A stretch of 44,235 nt of DNA from a virus. Under the pieces are notes generated by a model. That model was not told the DNA's origin. It made no database searches and worked only from the letters and a program-made list of their open reading frames with translations. Both the position numbers and the translations under genes were made by a program. The first letter of the stretch is position 1. Each line of letters starts with the position of its first letter. The stretch spans positions 1 to 44,235 of IMG/VR virus record IMGVR_UViG_3300021961_000177. One strand, 5' to 3'. This document shows positions 1 through 6,772 of this stretch, one piece after another.

Positions 1-117
1 GAACGCCAGCGAATCGTGAACCTGTTAATGATTCAACACGAGGCCGCCAAAGGCTCGCACAACTATTGGCACGTTGCGGCAAATTTAATTCAAGCAGAAG
101 TAGCGAGTGACACATGA
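1..117 (+). CDS. Hypothetical protein, C-terminal fragment
   Basis: The frame is open from the first base of the window and stops at TGA 115-117, giving the last 38 residues of a protein whose start lies outside. The visible part is mostly helical and polar, with a HNYWHVAANLIQ stretch near the end. I do not recognise it. It runs in the same direction as the packed early genes that follow, with a 38-base gap to the next supported start codon at 156, so it is probably the preceding gene of the same operon. Without the N-terminus no function can be suggested. Confidence 0.55.
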   Translation, partial: ERQRIVNLLMIQHEAAKGSHNYWHVAANLIQAEVASDT

Positions 118-155
118 ACAGTATGGATGAAGCACCATTTTTAAAGGAGGAAAAC

Positions 156-350
156 ATGGATGAGCAACCGAAACGTAAAGGGCGAGGTCTGGGCAAACGC
201 CCAGCCTTATTTCAAACAAGCATACGGCTACCTAGAGAAGTTATTGAGTACTTCAACAAAGAGTACCCGTACCGAAAGCAAGCAAAAATTAGAGACATTC
301 TCATCGACTACGTTAGAAGCCAAACCCAAGGAGAAAGCAATGACAACTGA
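156..350 (+). CDS. Small ribbon-helix-helix-like DNA-binding protein
   Basis: This 64-residue basic protein begins with a Lys/Arg-rich arm (QPKRKGRGLGKR). A predicted strand, FQTSIRLP, follows, then two helices (REVIEYFNKEYP and KIRDILIDYVRSQ). That strand-helix-helix order is the layout of MetJ/Arc/CopG repressors and of BrnA-type antitoxins. The start at 156 is preferred over an in-frame ATG at 114 because a strong AAGGAGG lies at 144-150, five bases upstream of it. The gene overlaps the next by 11 bases. A role as an early transcriptional regulator is inference from the fold. No partner toxin is visible beside it, so an antitoxin role is not supported. Confidence 0.6.
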   Translation: MDEQPKRKGRGLGKRPALFQTSIRLPREVIEYFNKEYPYRKQAKIRDILIDYVRSQTQGESNDN

Positions 351-822
351 AACCGCAATCGAATTAAGCTACAAAGTACCCAAAGCACGGGATACTGCAA
401 AGCGCATACGTGAGTACATGAAAGCGCATCCCAACACGCGACCATTGTTTGTGGCGAAAGCATTGGGTTGCAACCCAAATCAAGTGTACGCCGAGCGATA
501 CGCCTTGAAGAAGAAAAAGAAGGGCACGTGGAAGACAACTGCAATAGCTGTCAGCAAAAAGGCAATCACTACTAAGCTAGCCGCAGGCGCTAACGGTACG
601 TCAGCATCCGATATGGTCAACCATCCACCACACTACAAAGTTGGTGGTATCGAGACAATTAGTTTTATCAAGGCTAAGTTGAGCAAGGATGAGTACATTG
701 GCTACTTGCGCGGCAACGTGCTGAAGTATGCTAGCCGACTCGGTTCCAAAACCAATGCGGCAGAGGACGCAGGAAAGATGGCTTGGTATTCGAACGAACT
801 AGCTAAGGCTATGAAAGGTTAA
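340..822 (+). CDS. DUF3310 protein with N-terminal helix-turn-helix-like region
   Basis: This is a 160-residue protein. The C-terminal half begins DMVNHPPHYKVGGIETISFI and continues through GYLRGNVLKYASR to a helical end. That is the characteristic pattern of DUF3310, a small domain common in phages and of unknown biochemical function, sometimes annotated as a nucleotide kinase without proof. The N-terminal part (about residues 8-50) resembles a helix-turn-helix (TRPLFVAKALGCNPNQVYAE) followed by a KKKKK patch. The ATG at 340 is chosen because AAGGAG lies at 328-333; an upstream in-frame ATG at 160 would run across the preceding gene. The HTH plus DUF3310 combination suggests nucleic-acid contact, which is inference. 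Confidence 0.75.
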   Translation: MTTETAIELSYKVPKARDTAKRIREYMKAHPNTRPLFVAKALGCNPNQVYAERYALKKKKKGTWKTTAIAVSKKAITTKLAAGANGTSASDMVNHPPHYKVGGIETISFIKAKLSKDEYIGYLRGNVLKYASRLGSKTNAAEDAGKMAWYSNELAKAMKG

Positions 823-824
823 TC

Positions 825-1049
825 ATGAAAAAAGTTTTTGTTTTGCTCGCAGCCGCAACAATCGCTGTAACTACTCACGCAGGTACTACATGCCGTAAAG
901 ACTTTATGGGCAACACTGTCTGTACAGATGACTCGGGGTATTCAACTACTCAGCGTCAAGACTTTATGGGCAACACGCGCATTGAAGACAATCGAGGTAA
1001 TTCGGTCACGTGCCGTAAAGACTTTATGGGCAACGTTCGTTGCGAATAA
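825..1049 (+). CDS. Small exported protein with three DFMGN repeats
   Basis: This 74-residue protein opens with a clear Sec signal peptide (MKKVFVLLAAATIAVTTHA, cleavage expected after the HA). The mature part is about 55 residues and holds three copies of a RKDFMGN or RQDFMGN unit at an exact 20-residue period. Cysteines flank the first and third copies. At DNA level the core actttatgggcaac recurs at 901, 961 and 1021. The start follows the upstream stop by two bases, with a weak AAAGG ahead of it. Similar Cys/DF(M/F)GN proteins occur in bacteria as short periplasmic proteins of unknown function, as far as I recall. A role in envelope modification or superinfection exclusion is only a guess. 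Confidence 0.75.
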   Translation: MKKVFVLLAAATIAVTTHAGTTCRKDFMGNTVCTDDSGYSTTQRQDFMGNTRIEDNRGNSVTCRKDFMGNVRCE

Positions 1050-1061
1050 TATGATAACCAC

Positions 1062-1079
1062 ACCCTAACATGTTAGGGT
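1062..1079. repeat. Perfect 18-bp palindrome
   Basis: ACCCTAACA is followed immediately by its exact reverse complement TGTTAGGGT, giving a two-fold symmetric site with no spacer. It lies between the exported-protein stop codon and the rho-independent terminator, about 43 bases upstream of the -35 box of the next promoter. Perfect symmetry without a loop suits a dimeric DNA-binding protein, such as the ribbon-helix-helix or HTH proteins of this operon. It could also simply add a first hairpin to the terminator. Confidence 0.6.
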
Positions 1080-1086
1080 AATCACT

Positions 1087-1111
1087 AGCCACCTTCGGGT
1101 GGCTTTTTTTT
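1087..1111 (+). terminator. Rho-independent terminator with TTCG tetraloop
   Basis: The stem AGCCACC (1087-1093) pairs with GGTGGCT (1098-1104) around a TTCG loop, and a run of eight T follows through 1111. It closes the short operon that starts before the window and ends with the exported DFMGN protein. It separates that operon from the promoter at 1122. Confidence 0.92.
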
Positions 1112-1121
1112 CGTCCATGTG

Positions 1122-1149
1122 TTGACAAAGTATAAAGTTGTGTTAAAGT
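1122..1149 (+). promoter_or_regulatory. Sigma70-type promoter with extended -10, copy 1
   Basis: TTGACA at 1122-1127 is a perfect -35 box. Sixteen bases later TAAAGT (1144-1149) is preceded by TGT, an extended -10 element. It sits directly downstream of the terminator and upstream of the zinc-ribbon, VRR-NUC and polymerase genes. The surrounding 30 bases (1121-1150) match 6291-6320 at 23 positions when aligned without gaps, so both sites look like copies of one promoter module. Confidence 0.75.
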
Positions 1150-1174
1150 GTCTGAAAAATCGTTAGGAGTGATG

Positions 1175-1525
1175 ATGCGTAGTCATGAAGTTAGAGTAGA
1201 AAGCGGTCAACTTGTATGCCCCAACTGTGGTGAGACATACCTACACAGCCAAGAAGTTTTTGTTTTTAATGACGCTAGAGGTACCAACAAGGTGGCGGTT
1301 ACTGCGGTTAAAACAGATAACGAAACGGTTCAATCAATATCCCCCCCTGAACTTAGCGGCAACCCAAGTAGGGACCGTCAGGGCATAAAGATAGCATTTA
1401 CGTGTGAGCACTGTCACGATTTTGATGACAGTAGCGGACCTGATAGTAGGTACTACCTGAACATGGCGCAACATAAGGGGGTTACTTTTATGTTTTGGGA
1501 TAACCAGTATGGCTACGACACCTGA
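1175..1525 (+). CDS. Small zinc-ribbon protein
   Basis: This 116-residue protein has two CxxC knuckles: CPNCG at residues 15-19 and CEHC at 77-80. Together they form a plausible four-cysteine zinc site around a beta-rich centre (FVFNDARGTNKVAVTAV). The start at ATG 1175 follows AGGAG (1165-1169) by five bases. An in-frame GTG at 1148 is rejected because it lies inside the -10 box of the promoter. The gene overlaps VRR-NUC by 17 bases and is the first in the replication operon. I do not recognise a specific family; a nucleic-acid or protein adaptor role would be typical of phage zinc ribbons. Confidence 0.7.
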   Translation: MRSHEVRVESGQLVCPNCGETYLHSQEVFVFNDARGTNKVAVTAVKTDNETVQSISPPELSGNPSRDRQGIKIAFTCEHCHDFDDSSGPDSRYYLNMAQHKGVTFMFWDNQYGYDT

Positions 1526-1820
1526 GAGCAAAGTTAAGGCGAAAATAAAAGACATGCTCAAGCGGCATGAAGTGTATTACGCCATGCCAATCGGTACAAT
1601 GTACGGCAATAGTGGGGTTCCTGATTTTTTGTGTTGCATAAACGGGCGGTTCTTGGCGATCGAAGCCAAGGCCGGTAAGGGCAAGCCGACTGCGTTGCAA
1701 CTGAAGAATATGCGAGACATTGAGACTGCTGGTGGAGTGACTGCGGTTATCAATGAAACTGGATTAGAGTCGTTGGAAACTTTGTTAGGGATGATGAAAC
1801 GTGCAGATATTAACGATTGA
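1509..1820 (+). CDS. VRR-NUC domain nuclease
   Basis: This 103-residue protein is a stand-alone VRR-NUC domain, a branch of the PD-(D/E)xK nuclease fold that often cuts branched or flap DNA. The catalytic set is visible: GVPDF with Asp39, then IEAKAG with Glu52 and Lys54, and a following Gln64 in TALQLKN. Length matches the compact phage versions, which lack the extra domains of eukaryotic FAN1. It overlaps the DNA polymerase start by 20 bases, so the two are probably translationally coupled. A role in trimming replication or recombination intermediates is inferred from the family and location. Confidence 0.9.
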   Translation: MATTPESKVKAKIKDMLKRHEVYYAMPIGTMYGNSGVPDFLCCINGRFLAIEAKAGKGKPTALQLKNMRDIETAGGVTAVINETGLESLETLLGMMKRADIND

Positions 1821-3615
1821 TTTTGAGACATTTTATTCACGCACATACAGCCTGAGTAAGATGACCACGGAAGAATACGTCCGTGGAGATGAGTTCCAAG
1901 TTGTAGGCGTATCGGTACAAGTTGATAACGGCGAACCTGAATGGTTTAGCGGCAGCGACGAAGAGACCTTGCGGTTCTTACAGAAGTTCGAGTTTGATAA
2001 GAACCTTGCGCTAGCGCACAACGCGATGTTCGATGCGGCAATCCTGACTTGGCACTACGGCATAAAACCCAAAGGTTGGTTGGACACCCTGAGCATGGGT
2101 CGTGCCCTGCACGGCACCGAGGTAGGCGGTAGCCTCAAGGTCTTAGCCGAGCACTACGAGTTAGGGGTCAAAGGCACCGAGGTGGAGAACGCACTTGGGT
2201 TTCGCCGAGAGGATTTCAGCGCCGACCATTTGGCGCGATATGGCGAGTACTGCCGCAACGACGTTGCCCTTACGTACAAATTGTTTAGCGCGATGTCGCA
2301 CCAGTTCCCTAGCGCAGAGTTAAAGCTAATTGACTTGACCATTCGCATGTTTTCCGAGCCCGTGTTGCAGTTGGACGTTCAGTTGCTTGAGCGTCACTTG
2401 CGGGAGGTGAAGGCCGTAAAGGCAACGGCACTGGGTATGTACGACAAAGATACCCTGATGAGCAACCCGAAGTTTGCGGATGTGCTTAAAACCTTTGGTG
2501 TTGAACCCCCGATGAAAATAAGCCCCGCTACGGGTAGAGAAACTTACGCGTTCTCTAAGACTGACGAGGGATTCAAAGCACTACTAGATCACCCAATGCC
2601 ACAGGTGGCGGCTTTAGTGTCTGCGCGGTTAGGTACAAAGTCCACGATCGAAGAGACGCGCACGGAGCGGTTTATCGGTATCTCACAGCGAGGTTCTTTG
2701 CCCGTACCGTTGAGATACTACGCGGCGCACACAGGTCGGTGGGGCGGTGACGACAAGCTGAACTTACAAAACCTGCCGCGCATCTCAAGCCTAAAACATG
2801 CAATCATCCCGCCTGATGGGTACGTCATTCTCGACTCCGACTCAAGCCAAATTGAAGCTAGGACGGTGGCTTGGCTGGCTGGGCAGGACGACCTTGTTGA
2901 CGCATTTGAGGCCGGACAGGATGTCTACAAGATTATGGCTTCTGCGATATACGGTAAGTCTGTCGGCGACGTTACCAAAGACGAGCGGTTCGTGGGCAAG
3001 ACCACGATTCTTGGGGCTGGCTACGGTATGGGGCCGGTGCGGTTCCGCGACCAGCTAAAAACATTTGGGGTTACGATTAGTGAGGATGAGTCTCGCCACA
3101 TTATCCGTACGTACCGTGAAACGTACCCCAAAATACCCGAGTTTTGGCGGACTGCAGGGATAGCCCTCGAGGCTGTCATGAACAATCAATCGTTCGCTTT
3201 TGGGCGTGACGGTGTACTCTTGGTTGACGGCAGAGACGGTATTAAGCTACCCAACGGCCTGTATATCAAGTATCCAAATCTGCGGTACAAAGAAACCGAT
3301 GGTAAGACCGAAATGGTCTACAACACAAAGCGGGGACGCGCTATCATCGACACTCGCATCTACGGCGGTAAAGTAACCGAGAATGTCTGCCAAGCACTTG
3401 CTCGGATTGTGATCGGTTACCAGATGCTATTTGTAGCCAAGAAGTACAAAGTAGTTATGACGGTGCACGATGCTATCGCTTGCGTAGCACCAGAAGATGA
3501 GGCCGACCGGGCCTTGGAATACGTCGAGATGTGTATGAAGCTACGCCCCGAATGGGCGTCCGATTTACCTTTAAATTGTGAAGCTGGCTATGGCAAAAGT
3601 TATGGCGATTGTTGA
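1801..3615 (+). CDS. polA-like: Family A DNA polymerase with 3'-5' exonuclease
   Basis: This 604-residue replicative polymerase has an N-terminal DnaQ-like proofreading domain with all three motifs: DFET (Asp7, Glu9), HNAMFD (Asn74, Asp78) and YCRND (Tyr150, Asp154). The polymerase domain shows motif A DSSQIEAR (Asp347, Glu352), motif B R396-K400 through GYG at 407-409, and motif C VHDA (His556, Asp557). Leucine 404 occupies the position of E. coli Pol I Phe762. Motif C has Ala where HDE is usual. No 5'-3' exonuclease domain is present. The start is GTG at 1801, inside the end of the VRR-NUC gene; no better in-frame start fits the exonuclease motif so near the N-terminus. Confidence 0.97.
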   Translation: MQILTIDFETFYSRTYSLSKMTTEEYVRGDEFQVVGVSVQVDNGEPEWFSGSDEETLRFLQKFEFDKNLALAHNAMFDAAILTWHYGIKPKGWLDTLSMGRALHGTEVGGSLKVLAEHYELGVKGTEVENALGFRREDFSADHLARYGEYCRNDVALTYKLFSAMSHQFPSAELKLIDLTIRMFSEPVLQLDVQLLERHLREVKAVKATALGMYDKDTLMSNPKFADVLKTFGVEPPMKISPATGRETYAFSKTDEGFKALLDHPMPQVAALVSARLGTKSTIEETRTERFIGISQRGSLPVPLRYYAAHTGRWGGDDKLNLQNLPRISSLKHAIIPPDGYVILDSDSSQIEARTVAWLAGQDDLVDAFEAGQDVYKIMASAIYGKSVGDVTKDERFVGKTTILGAGYGMGPVRFRDQLKTFGVTISEDESRHIIRTYRETYPKIPEFWRTAGIALEAVMNNQSFAFGRDGVLLVDGRDGIKLPNGLYIKYPNLRYKETDGKTEMVYNTKRGRAIIDTRIYGGKVTENVCQALARIVIGYQMLFVAKKYKVVMTVHDAIACVAPEDEADRALEYVEMCMKLRPEWASDLPLNCEAGYGKSYGDC

Positions 3616-3625
3616 AGGAGAACTC

Positions 3626-3799
3626 ATGGTTGACTACGCGTATCCCTGCATGATGGCAGAGAAGGCTTTGAAAGAACTGCACGATGCCATGTTGCATCGG
3701 GACTTTAAACGGGCTAAAGAAGCGGCGCTTCTTGCTATGGTCGAGACCAAACTAGCGTTAACAGCTATCAACGATATGGAAGAAAAGGTACGAACATGA
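3626..3799 (+). CDS. Hypothetical small helical protein
   Basis: This 57-residue protein is predicted to be almost entirely helical (MAEKALKELHDAMLHRDFKRAKEAALLA and onward). The start ATG at 3626 has AAGGAG at 3615-3620, overlapping the polymerase stop codon. An earlier in-frame start at 3578 has no such site. The stop overlaps the next gene by ATGA. Phages often carry a helical protein of this size beside the polymerase, but I cannot assign it to a family. A role as an accessory subunit of the polymerase or nuclease is possible and unproven. Confidence 0.6.
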   Translation: MVDYAYPCMMAEKALKELHDAMLHRDFKRAKEAALLAMVETKLALTAINDMEEKVRT

Positions 3800-4458
3800 G
3801 CGTCGCTTGGTCTTTCAGTAGCCTCAAGTCTTTTGAACAATGCCCGCGCAAGTACTACCACACACGGGTGGCTAAGGACGTTAAGGAATCCGAAACCGAA
3901 GCTATGCTTTACGGCACCTTGGTGCACGAAGCGGCGGAGAAGTTCATTCGAGACGGCGAGCCAGTCCCCGAGAAGTTTGCTTTCATGCGGGCACCACTTG
4001 AGCAACTGAAGGCCATCCCCGGTGAAAAGCATTGCGAAATGAAAATGGGGTTGACAGAAGACTTAGAACCCTGCGACTTCTTTGCCAAGAACGTTTGGTG
4101 GAGGGGCATCGCCGACTTGGTCATCGTGAACAAGGAAAAGGGGCTGGCTTACTCTGTGGACTACAAGACCGGAAAGAACGCTAGGTATGCGGATACGTCA
4201 CAGTTAGACCTTGTGGCTACGGCGATATTTAAATACTTCCCTGAAGTACAACGTGTTAAGTCTGGGTTGTTATTCGTGGTCAGCAACGAGTTTCTCAAGG
4301 CGGAACACGAGGCTAACGGCATTGAAGAGTACTTAAAAAAGCCAAAACAAATGCTTGCACGGCTAGATATTGCGATGGAAAATAACGTTTGGAACGCCAT
4401 CAACGGCCCACTTTGCCGATTCTGTGCGGTCAAGCAATGTGAATATAACAGGAGCTAG
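3796..4458 (+). CDS. Cas4/RecB-like PD-(D/E)xK exonuclease, possible Fe-S protein
   Basis: The 220-residue protein has the RecB-family opening SFSSLKSFEQCPRKYY. The nuclease core follows: His44 in GTLVHEAAEKF, Asp107 in GIADL, Asp122 and Lys124 in VDYKTGK, and Gln136 in SQLDL. Cys16 near the N-terminus and Cys207, Cys210 and Cys215 near the C-terminus (CRFCAVKQC) match the Cys-spacing logic of Cas4 and AddB, where four cysteines hold a 4Fe-4S cluster. Size equals stand-alone Cas4-like phage nucleases. It lies between polymerase and HNH genes and is linked upstream by an ATGA overlap, so DNA end processing during replication or recombination is the likely job. Confidence 0.88.
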   Translation: MSVAWSFSSLKSFEQCPRKYYHTRVAKDVKESETEAMLYGTLVHEAAEKFIRDGEPVPEKFAFMRAPLEQLKAIPGEKHCEMKMGLTEDLEPCDFFAKNVWWRGIADLVIVNKEKGLAYSVDYKTGKNARYADTSQLDLVATAIFKYFPEVQRVKSGLLFVVSNEFLKAEHEANGIEEYLKKPKQMLARLDIAMENNVWNAINGPLCRFCAVKQCEYNRS

Positions 4459-4459
4459 C

Positions 4460-4753
4460 ATGCCCTACGTAAACAAACCACGCCCTTACAAGAAGGAATA
4501 CCAACAGCAGAAGGCTAGGGACGAGTTCGGTAATCGTAACGCCCGTGCCCGTGCTAGATACGCTATGGACCAAACCGGTGCCGACGAGAACGGTAACGGG
4601 AAAGCCGACAAGCGTGAAGGTAAAGACATCGACCACAAGAAGCCGCTATCGAAAGGCGGCACGAACGGGAGAAAGAACCTGCGTGTGGTCAGTAGCAAAA
4701 ACAACCGATCGTTCCCCCGTAATAAGGATGGTTCGGTCAAGAAGAACGTATGA
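4460..4753 (+). CDS. HNH-type endonuclease
   Basis: This is a 97-residue basic protein. The region from DIDHKKPLSKGGTNG (Asp58-His59) through NLRVVSSKNNRSF (Asn73, Asn82) carries the HNH (His-Me) finger pattern: D-H, then G-G, N-L and N-R. An acidic segment, GADENGNGKADKREGKD, precedes the DH. The start is ATG 4460, with AGGAG at 4450-4454 overlapping the end of the nuclease gene. It is the third nuclease in this operon. A nicking or packaging-associated role is known for small phage HNH proteins, but here its position in the replication operon argues for DNA processing. A free-standing homing endonuclease is the alternative. Confidence 0.8.
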   Translation: MPYVNKPRPYKKEYQQQKARDEFGNRNARARARYAMDQTGADENGNGKADKREGKDIDHKKPLSKGGTNGRKNLRVVSSKNNRSFPRNKDGSVKKNV

Positions 4754-4907
4754 TTTTGGCGAAGTAAGGTGCGAGTGATAGCCTAGAGTGCGGGCGCGAT
4801 GACATAGCCCAATAACCGCATCAGTCGAATACCCTGATCTTTCGGGAATCTCTTGGGGATGATTTGACAGACAGCCGGGAAAGACCGGCACATATTTTGG
4901 AGATAAG
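4754..4907. other. 154-bp non-coding gap with hairpins
   Basis: This is the longest non-coding gap in the early arm. No open frame longer than a few codons starts in it, and it has no tRNA-like T loop. A hairpin GCCGG (4874-4878) / CCGGC (4885-4889) with a six-base loop sits 18 bases before the helicase start. An isolated TTGACA at 4864-4869 has no -10 box at a proper distance. GGAG at 4899-4902 is the helicase ribosome binding site. The rest may be a 5' leader or processing region; I cannot assign it. Confidence 0.5.
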
Positions 4908-6305
4908 ATGAAGTTAGAGGAATACGATTGGCCACGGCCACATGGGTTTACCCCATTTCAGCACCAAATAGAGACATGCAAATTCTTGGTGCCCCGACGC
5001 AAAGCGTTTTGTTTCAACGAGCAAGGTACAGGTAAGACGGCCTCAGTTATATGGGCGACCGACTACCTCATGAAGCGTGGTGCAATAAAGCGAGTCTTGA
5101 TTGTGTGCCCGTTGTCTATCATGCAGTCAGCGTGGCAAGCAGACCTTTTCAAATTTGCACTACACCGCCGGGTATCAATAGCTTACGGCTCCGCTCGTAA
5201 ACGCAAAGAAATTATCCAAGCCGGTGCCGAGTACGTCATCATTAACTTTGATGGGGTGCAGATTGTAAAAGACGAAATCATCAAAGGCGACTTTGACTTA
5301 GTAGTCATCGACGAGGCATCCGCCTACAAAAACGCCCAGACCGACCGGTGGAAAACTATGCGCGACATAGGCAAGCATGTTAAGGGTCTGTGGATGTTGA
5401 CAGGTACACCAGCGGCGCAATCACCAACAGATGCCTACGGCTTGGCAAAGTTAGTCAACCCCGACAACGTACCCAAGTTTTTCAGTCTGTTTAGAGACCA
5501 AGTGATGATTATGGTCCGCGAACATCGTTGGATTCCCCGTAAGGAAGCAAAGGCTGTAGTACATAAAGTTCTGCAGCCAGCTATTCGGTTTGAGAAAGCC
5601 GACTGCCTTGATCTGCCCCCAGTTACGCATCTTGACAGGGAAGCGCCGATGAGCGCACAACAGATGAAGTACTACGAGAAGCTCCGTAAGGAAATGCTAA
5701 TCGAGGCCGACGGCGAAGAAATAACAGCTATTAACGCGGCTGTACAAGTTAACAAGCTGCTCCAAATCGCAGGTGGGGCTGTGTACACAACCAACCGAGA
5801 GGTTGTGGAGTTCGATGTAAAGAACAGGCTTGCCGCAGTTCTGGAAGTCATCGAAGAAGCCAGTCACAAAGTGTTGGTGTTCGTACCGTTCTCGCACACC
5901 ATCGAGATGCTCAAAGCATACCTAGACAAGAACAACATTGTGTCAGAGGTAATCAACGGTGCTGTACCCGTTAACAAACGCGGCGACATAGTGCAACGGT
6001 TCCAGACCAAAGAAGACACCAGAGTACTTATTATCCAACCTCAAGCGGCGTCACACGGGCTAACCCTAACTGCTGCCAACACAATTGTTTGGTATGCTCC
6101 CGTGACAAGTGTGGAGACGTACTTGCAAGCTAACGCCCGTATAGACAGGCCCGGTCAGAAGAACAATATGACCGTGGTGCACATTATGGGTAGCAACATT
6201 GAGCGTCGGTTGTACCAGATGCTTCGCGGTAACATGAAAAACCACGCCGAAATAATCAACTTGTACCGTCAAGAAATTTTATCGGAAAGTGTTGACAATG
6301 TCTAA
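4908..6305 (+). CDS. SNF2/DEAD-like superfamily 2 helicase
   Basis: This 465-residue ATPase has the full superfamily 2 set in SNF2 style: motif I GTGKT (40-44), motif II DEAS (135-138), motif III LTGTP (164-168), motif V ASHGLTLTAAN near 381, and motif VI QANARIDRPGQ (407-417) with Arg411 and Arg414. The N-terminal PFQHQ is the Q-like motif. Phage SNF2-like proteins are used as replicative or recombination translocases and branch-migration enzymes. Start ATG 4908 follows GGAG by five bases. The final codons overlap the next promoter's -35 box. The intact motifs suggest an active enzyme. Confidence 0.93.
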   Translation: MKLEEYDWPRPHGFTPFQHQIETCKFLVPRRKAFCFNEQGTGKTASVIWATDYLMKRGAIKRVLIVCPLSIMQSAWQADLFKFALHRRVSIAYGSARKRKEIIQAGAEYVIINFDGVQIVKDEIIKGDFDLVVIDEASAYKNAQTDRWKTMRDIGKHVKGLWMLTGTPAAQSPTDAYGLAKLVNPDNVPKFFSLFRDQVMIMVREHRWIPRKEAKAVVHKVLQPAIRFEKADCLDLPPVTHLDREAPMSAQQMKYYEKLRKEMLIEADGEEITAINAAVQVNKLLQIAGGAVYTTNREVVEFDVKNRLAAVLEVIEEASHKVLVFVPFSHTIEMLKAYLDKNNIVSEVINGAVPVNKRGDIVQRFQTKEDTRVLIIQPQAASHGLTLTAANTIVWYAPVTSVETYLQANARIDRPGQKNNMTVVHIMGSNIERRLYQMLRGNMKNHAEIINLYRQEILSESVDNV

Positions 6306-6319
6306 AGTTATGTTATGAT
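6292..6319 (+). promoter_or_regulatory. Sigma70-type promoter with extended -10, copy 2
   Basis: TTGACA (6292-6297), a 16-base spacer and TATGAT (6314-6319) with TGT directly ahead form a strong promoter. The -35 box lies in the last codons of the helicase gene. Expected transcription starts near 6326, leaving a short leader before the GGAGG and ATG at 6350. It is close in sequence and spacing to the promoter at 1122, and its -10 is nearer consensus, so this is probably the stronger copy. It would drive the ssDNA-binding, HTH and primase genes. Confidence 0.85.
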
Positions 6320-6349
6320 TCGTGTCCCTGAGTTTTTTGGAGGTTAGAA

Positions 6350-6769
6350 ATGTCAGATGAAGTTAGTGAGCGGCCAACGATTGACAAGTTGGCGGCGGCA
6401 TACATCAAGATTAGAGATAAGCGGTCTGAGTTAAAGCGTACGTTCGAAGCTGAAGATGCAGCGTTAGAGGAGCACATGCAAATGTTGCAAGTCGAGATGC
6501 TCGATATTTGCAAGGAGACAAACGCCGAAACCATCCGCACAAAGGCAGGCACAGTCATTCGGTCGATCAAGTCACGGTACACGACTAATGACTGGGATTC
6601 CATGTATCGTTTTATCAAAGAGAACGATGCGTACGGTCTGTTAGAGAGACGGCTTCACCAAACACACATGAAGCAATTTCTCGAAGAGAATCCCGAACTG
6701 CTCCCGGTCGGCTTGAACGTCGATCATGAGTACACCGTGGTTGTTAGGCGTCCAACTTCAAAGGATTAA
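6350..6769 (+). CDS. Coiled-coil hypothetical protein (Gam/Gp157-like layout)
   Basis: This is a 139-residue protein. About residues 8-55 form a long charged helix likely to be a coiled coil (YIKIRDKRSELKRTFEAED). A short beta segment follows (TIRTKAGTVIRSI), then a helical stretch (DWDSMYRFIKENDAYGLLE) and a beta C-terminus (EYTVVVRRP). This helix-then-alpha/beta order resembles Gam and Gp157-type host-nuclease-inhibitor proteins of phages. The similarity is by layout only. It sits directly downstream of the strong promoter and upstream of the probable ssDNA-binding protein, a usual place for such proteins. GGAGG precedes the start. Confidence 0.65.
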   Translation: MSDEVSERPTIDKLAAAYIKIRDKRSELKRTFEAEDAALEEHMQMLQVEMLDICKETNAETIRTKAGTVIRSIKSRYTTNDWDSMYRFIKENDAYGLLERRLHQTHMKQFLEENPELLPVGLNVDHEYTVVVRRPTSKD

Positions 6770-6772
6770 AAA

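Noticed and set aside
114-155. Upstream start at ATG 114 for the RHH gene
   Set aside because: It has no ribosome binding site, while ATG 156 has AAGGAGG at ideal distance.
889-1035. Regularly spaced 60-base repeats that could suggest a CRISPR-like array
   Set aside because: The repeats are in frame inside the DFMGN protein and the period is 20 codons.
1148-1174. GTG 1148 as start of the zinc-ribbon gene
   Set aside because: It lies in the -10 box, upstream of the expected transcript start.
4754-4907. Possible tRNA in the intergenic gap
   Set aside because: No T loop of the expected form and no seven-base acceptor stem could be drawn.
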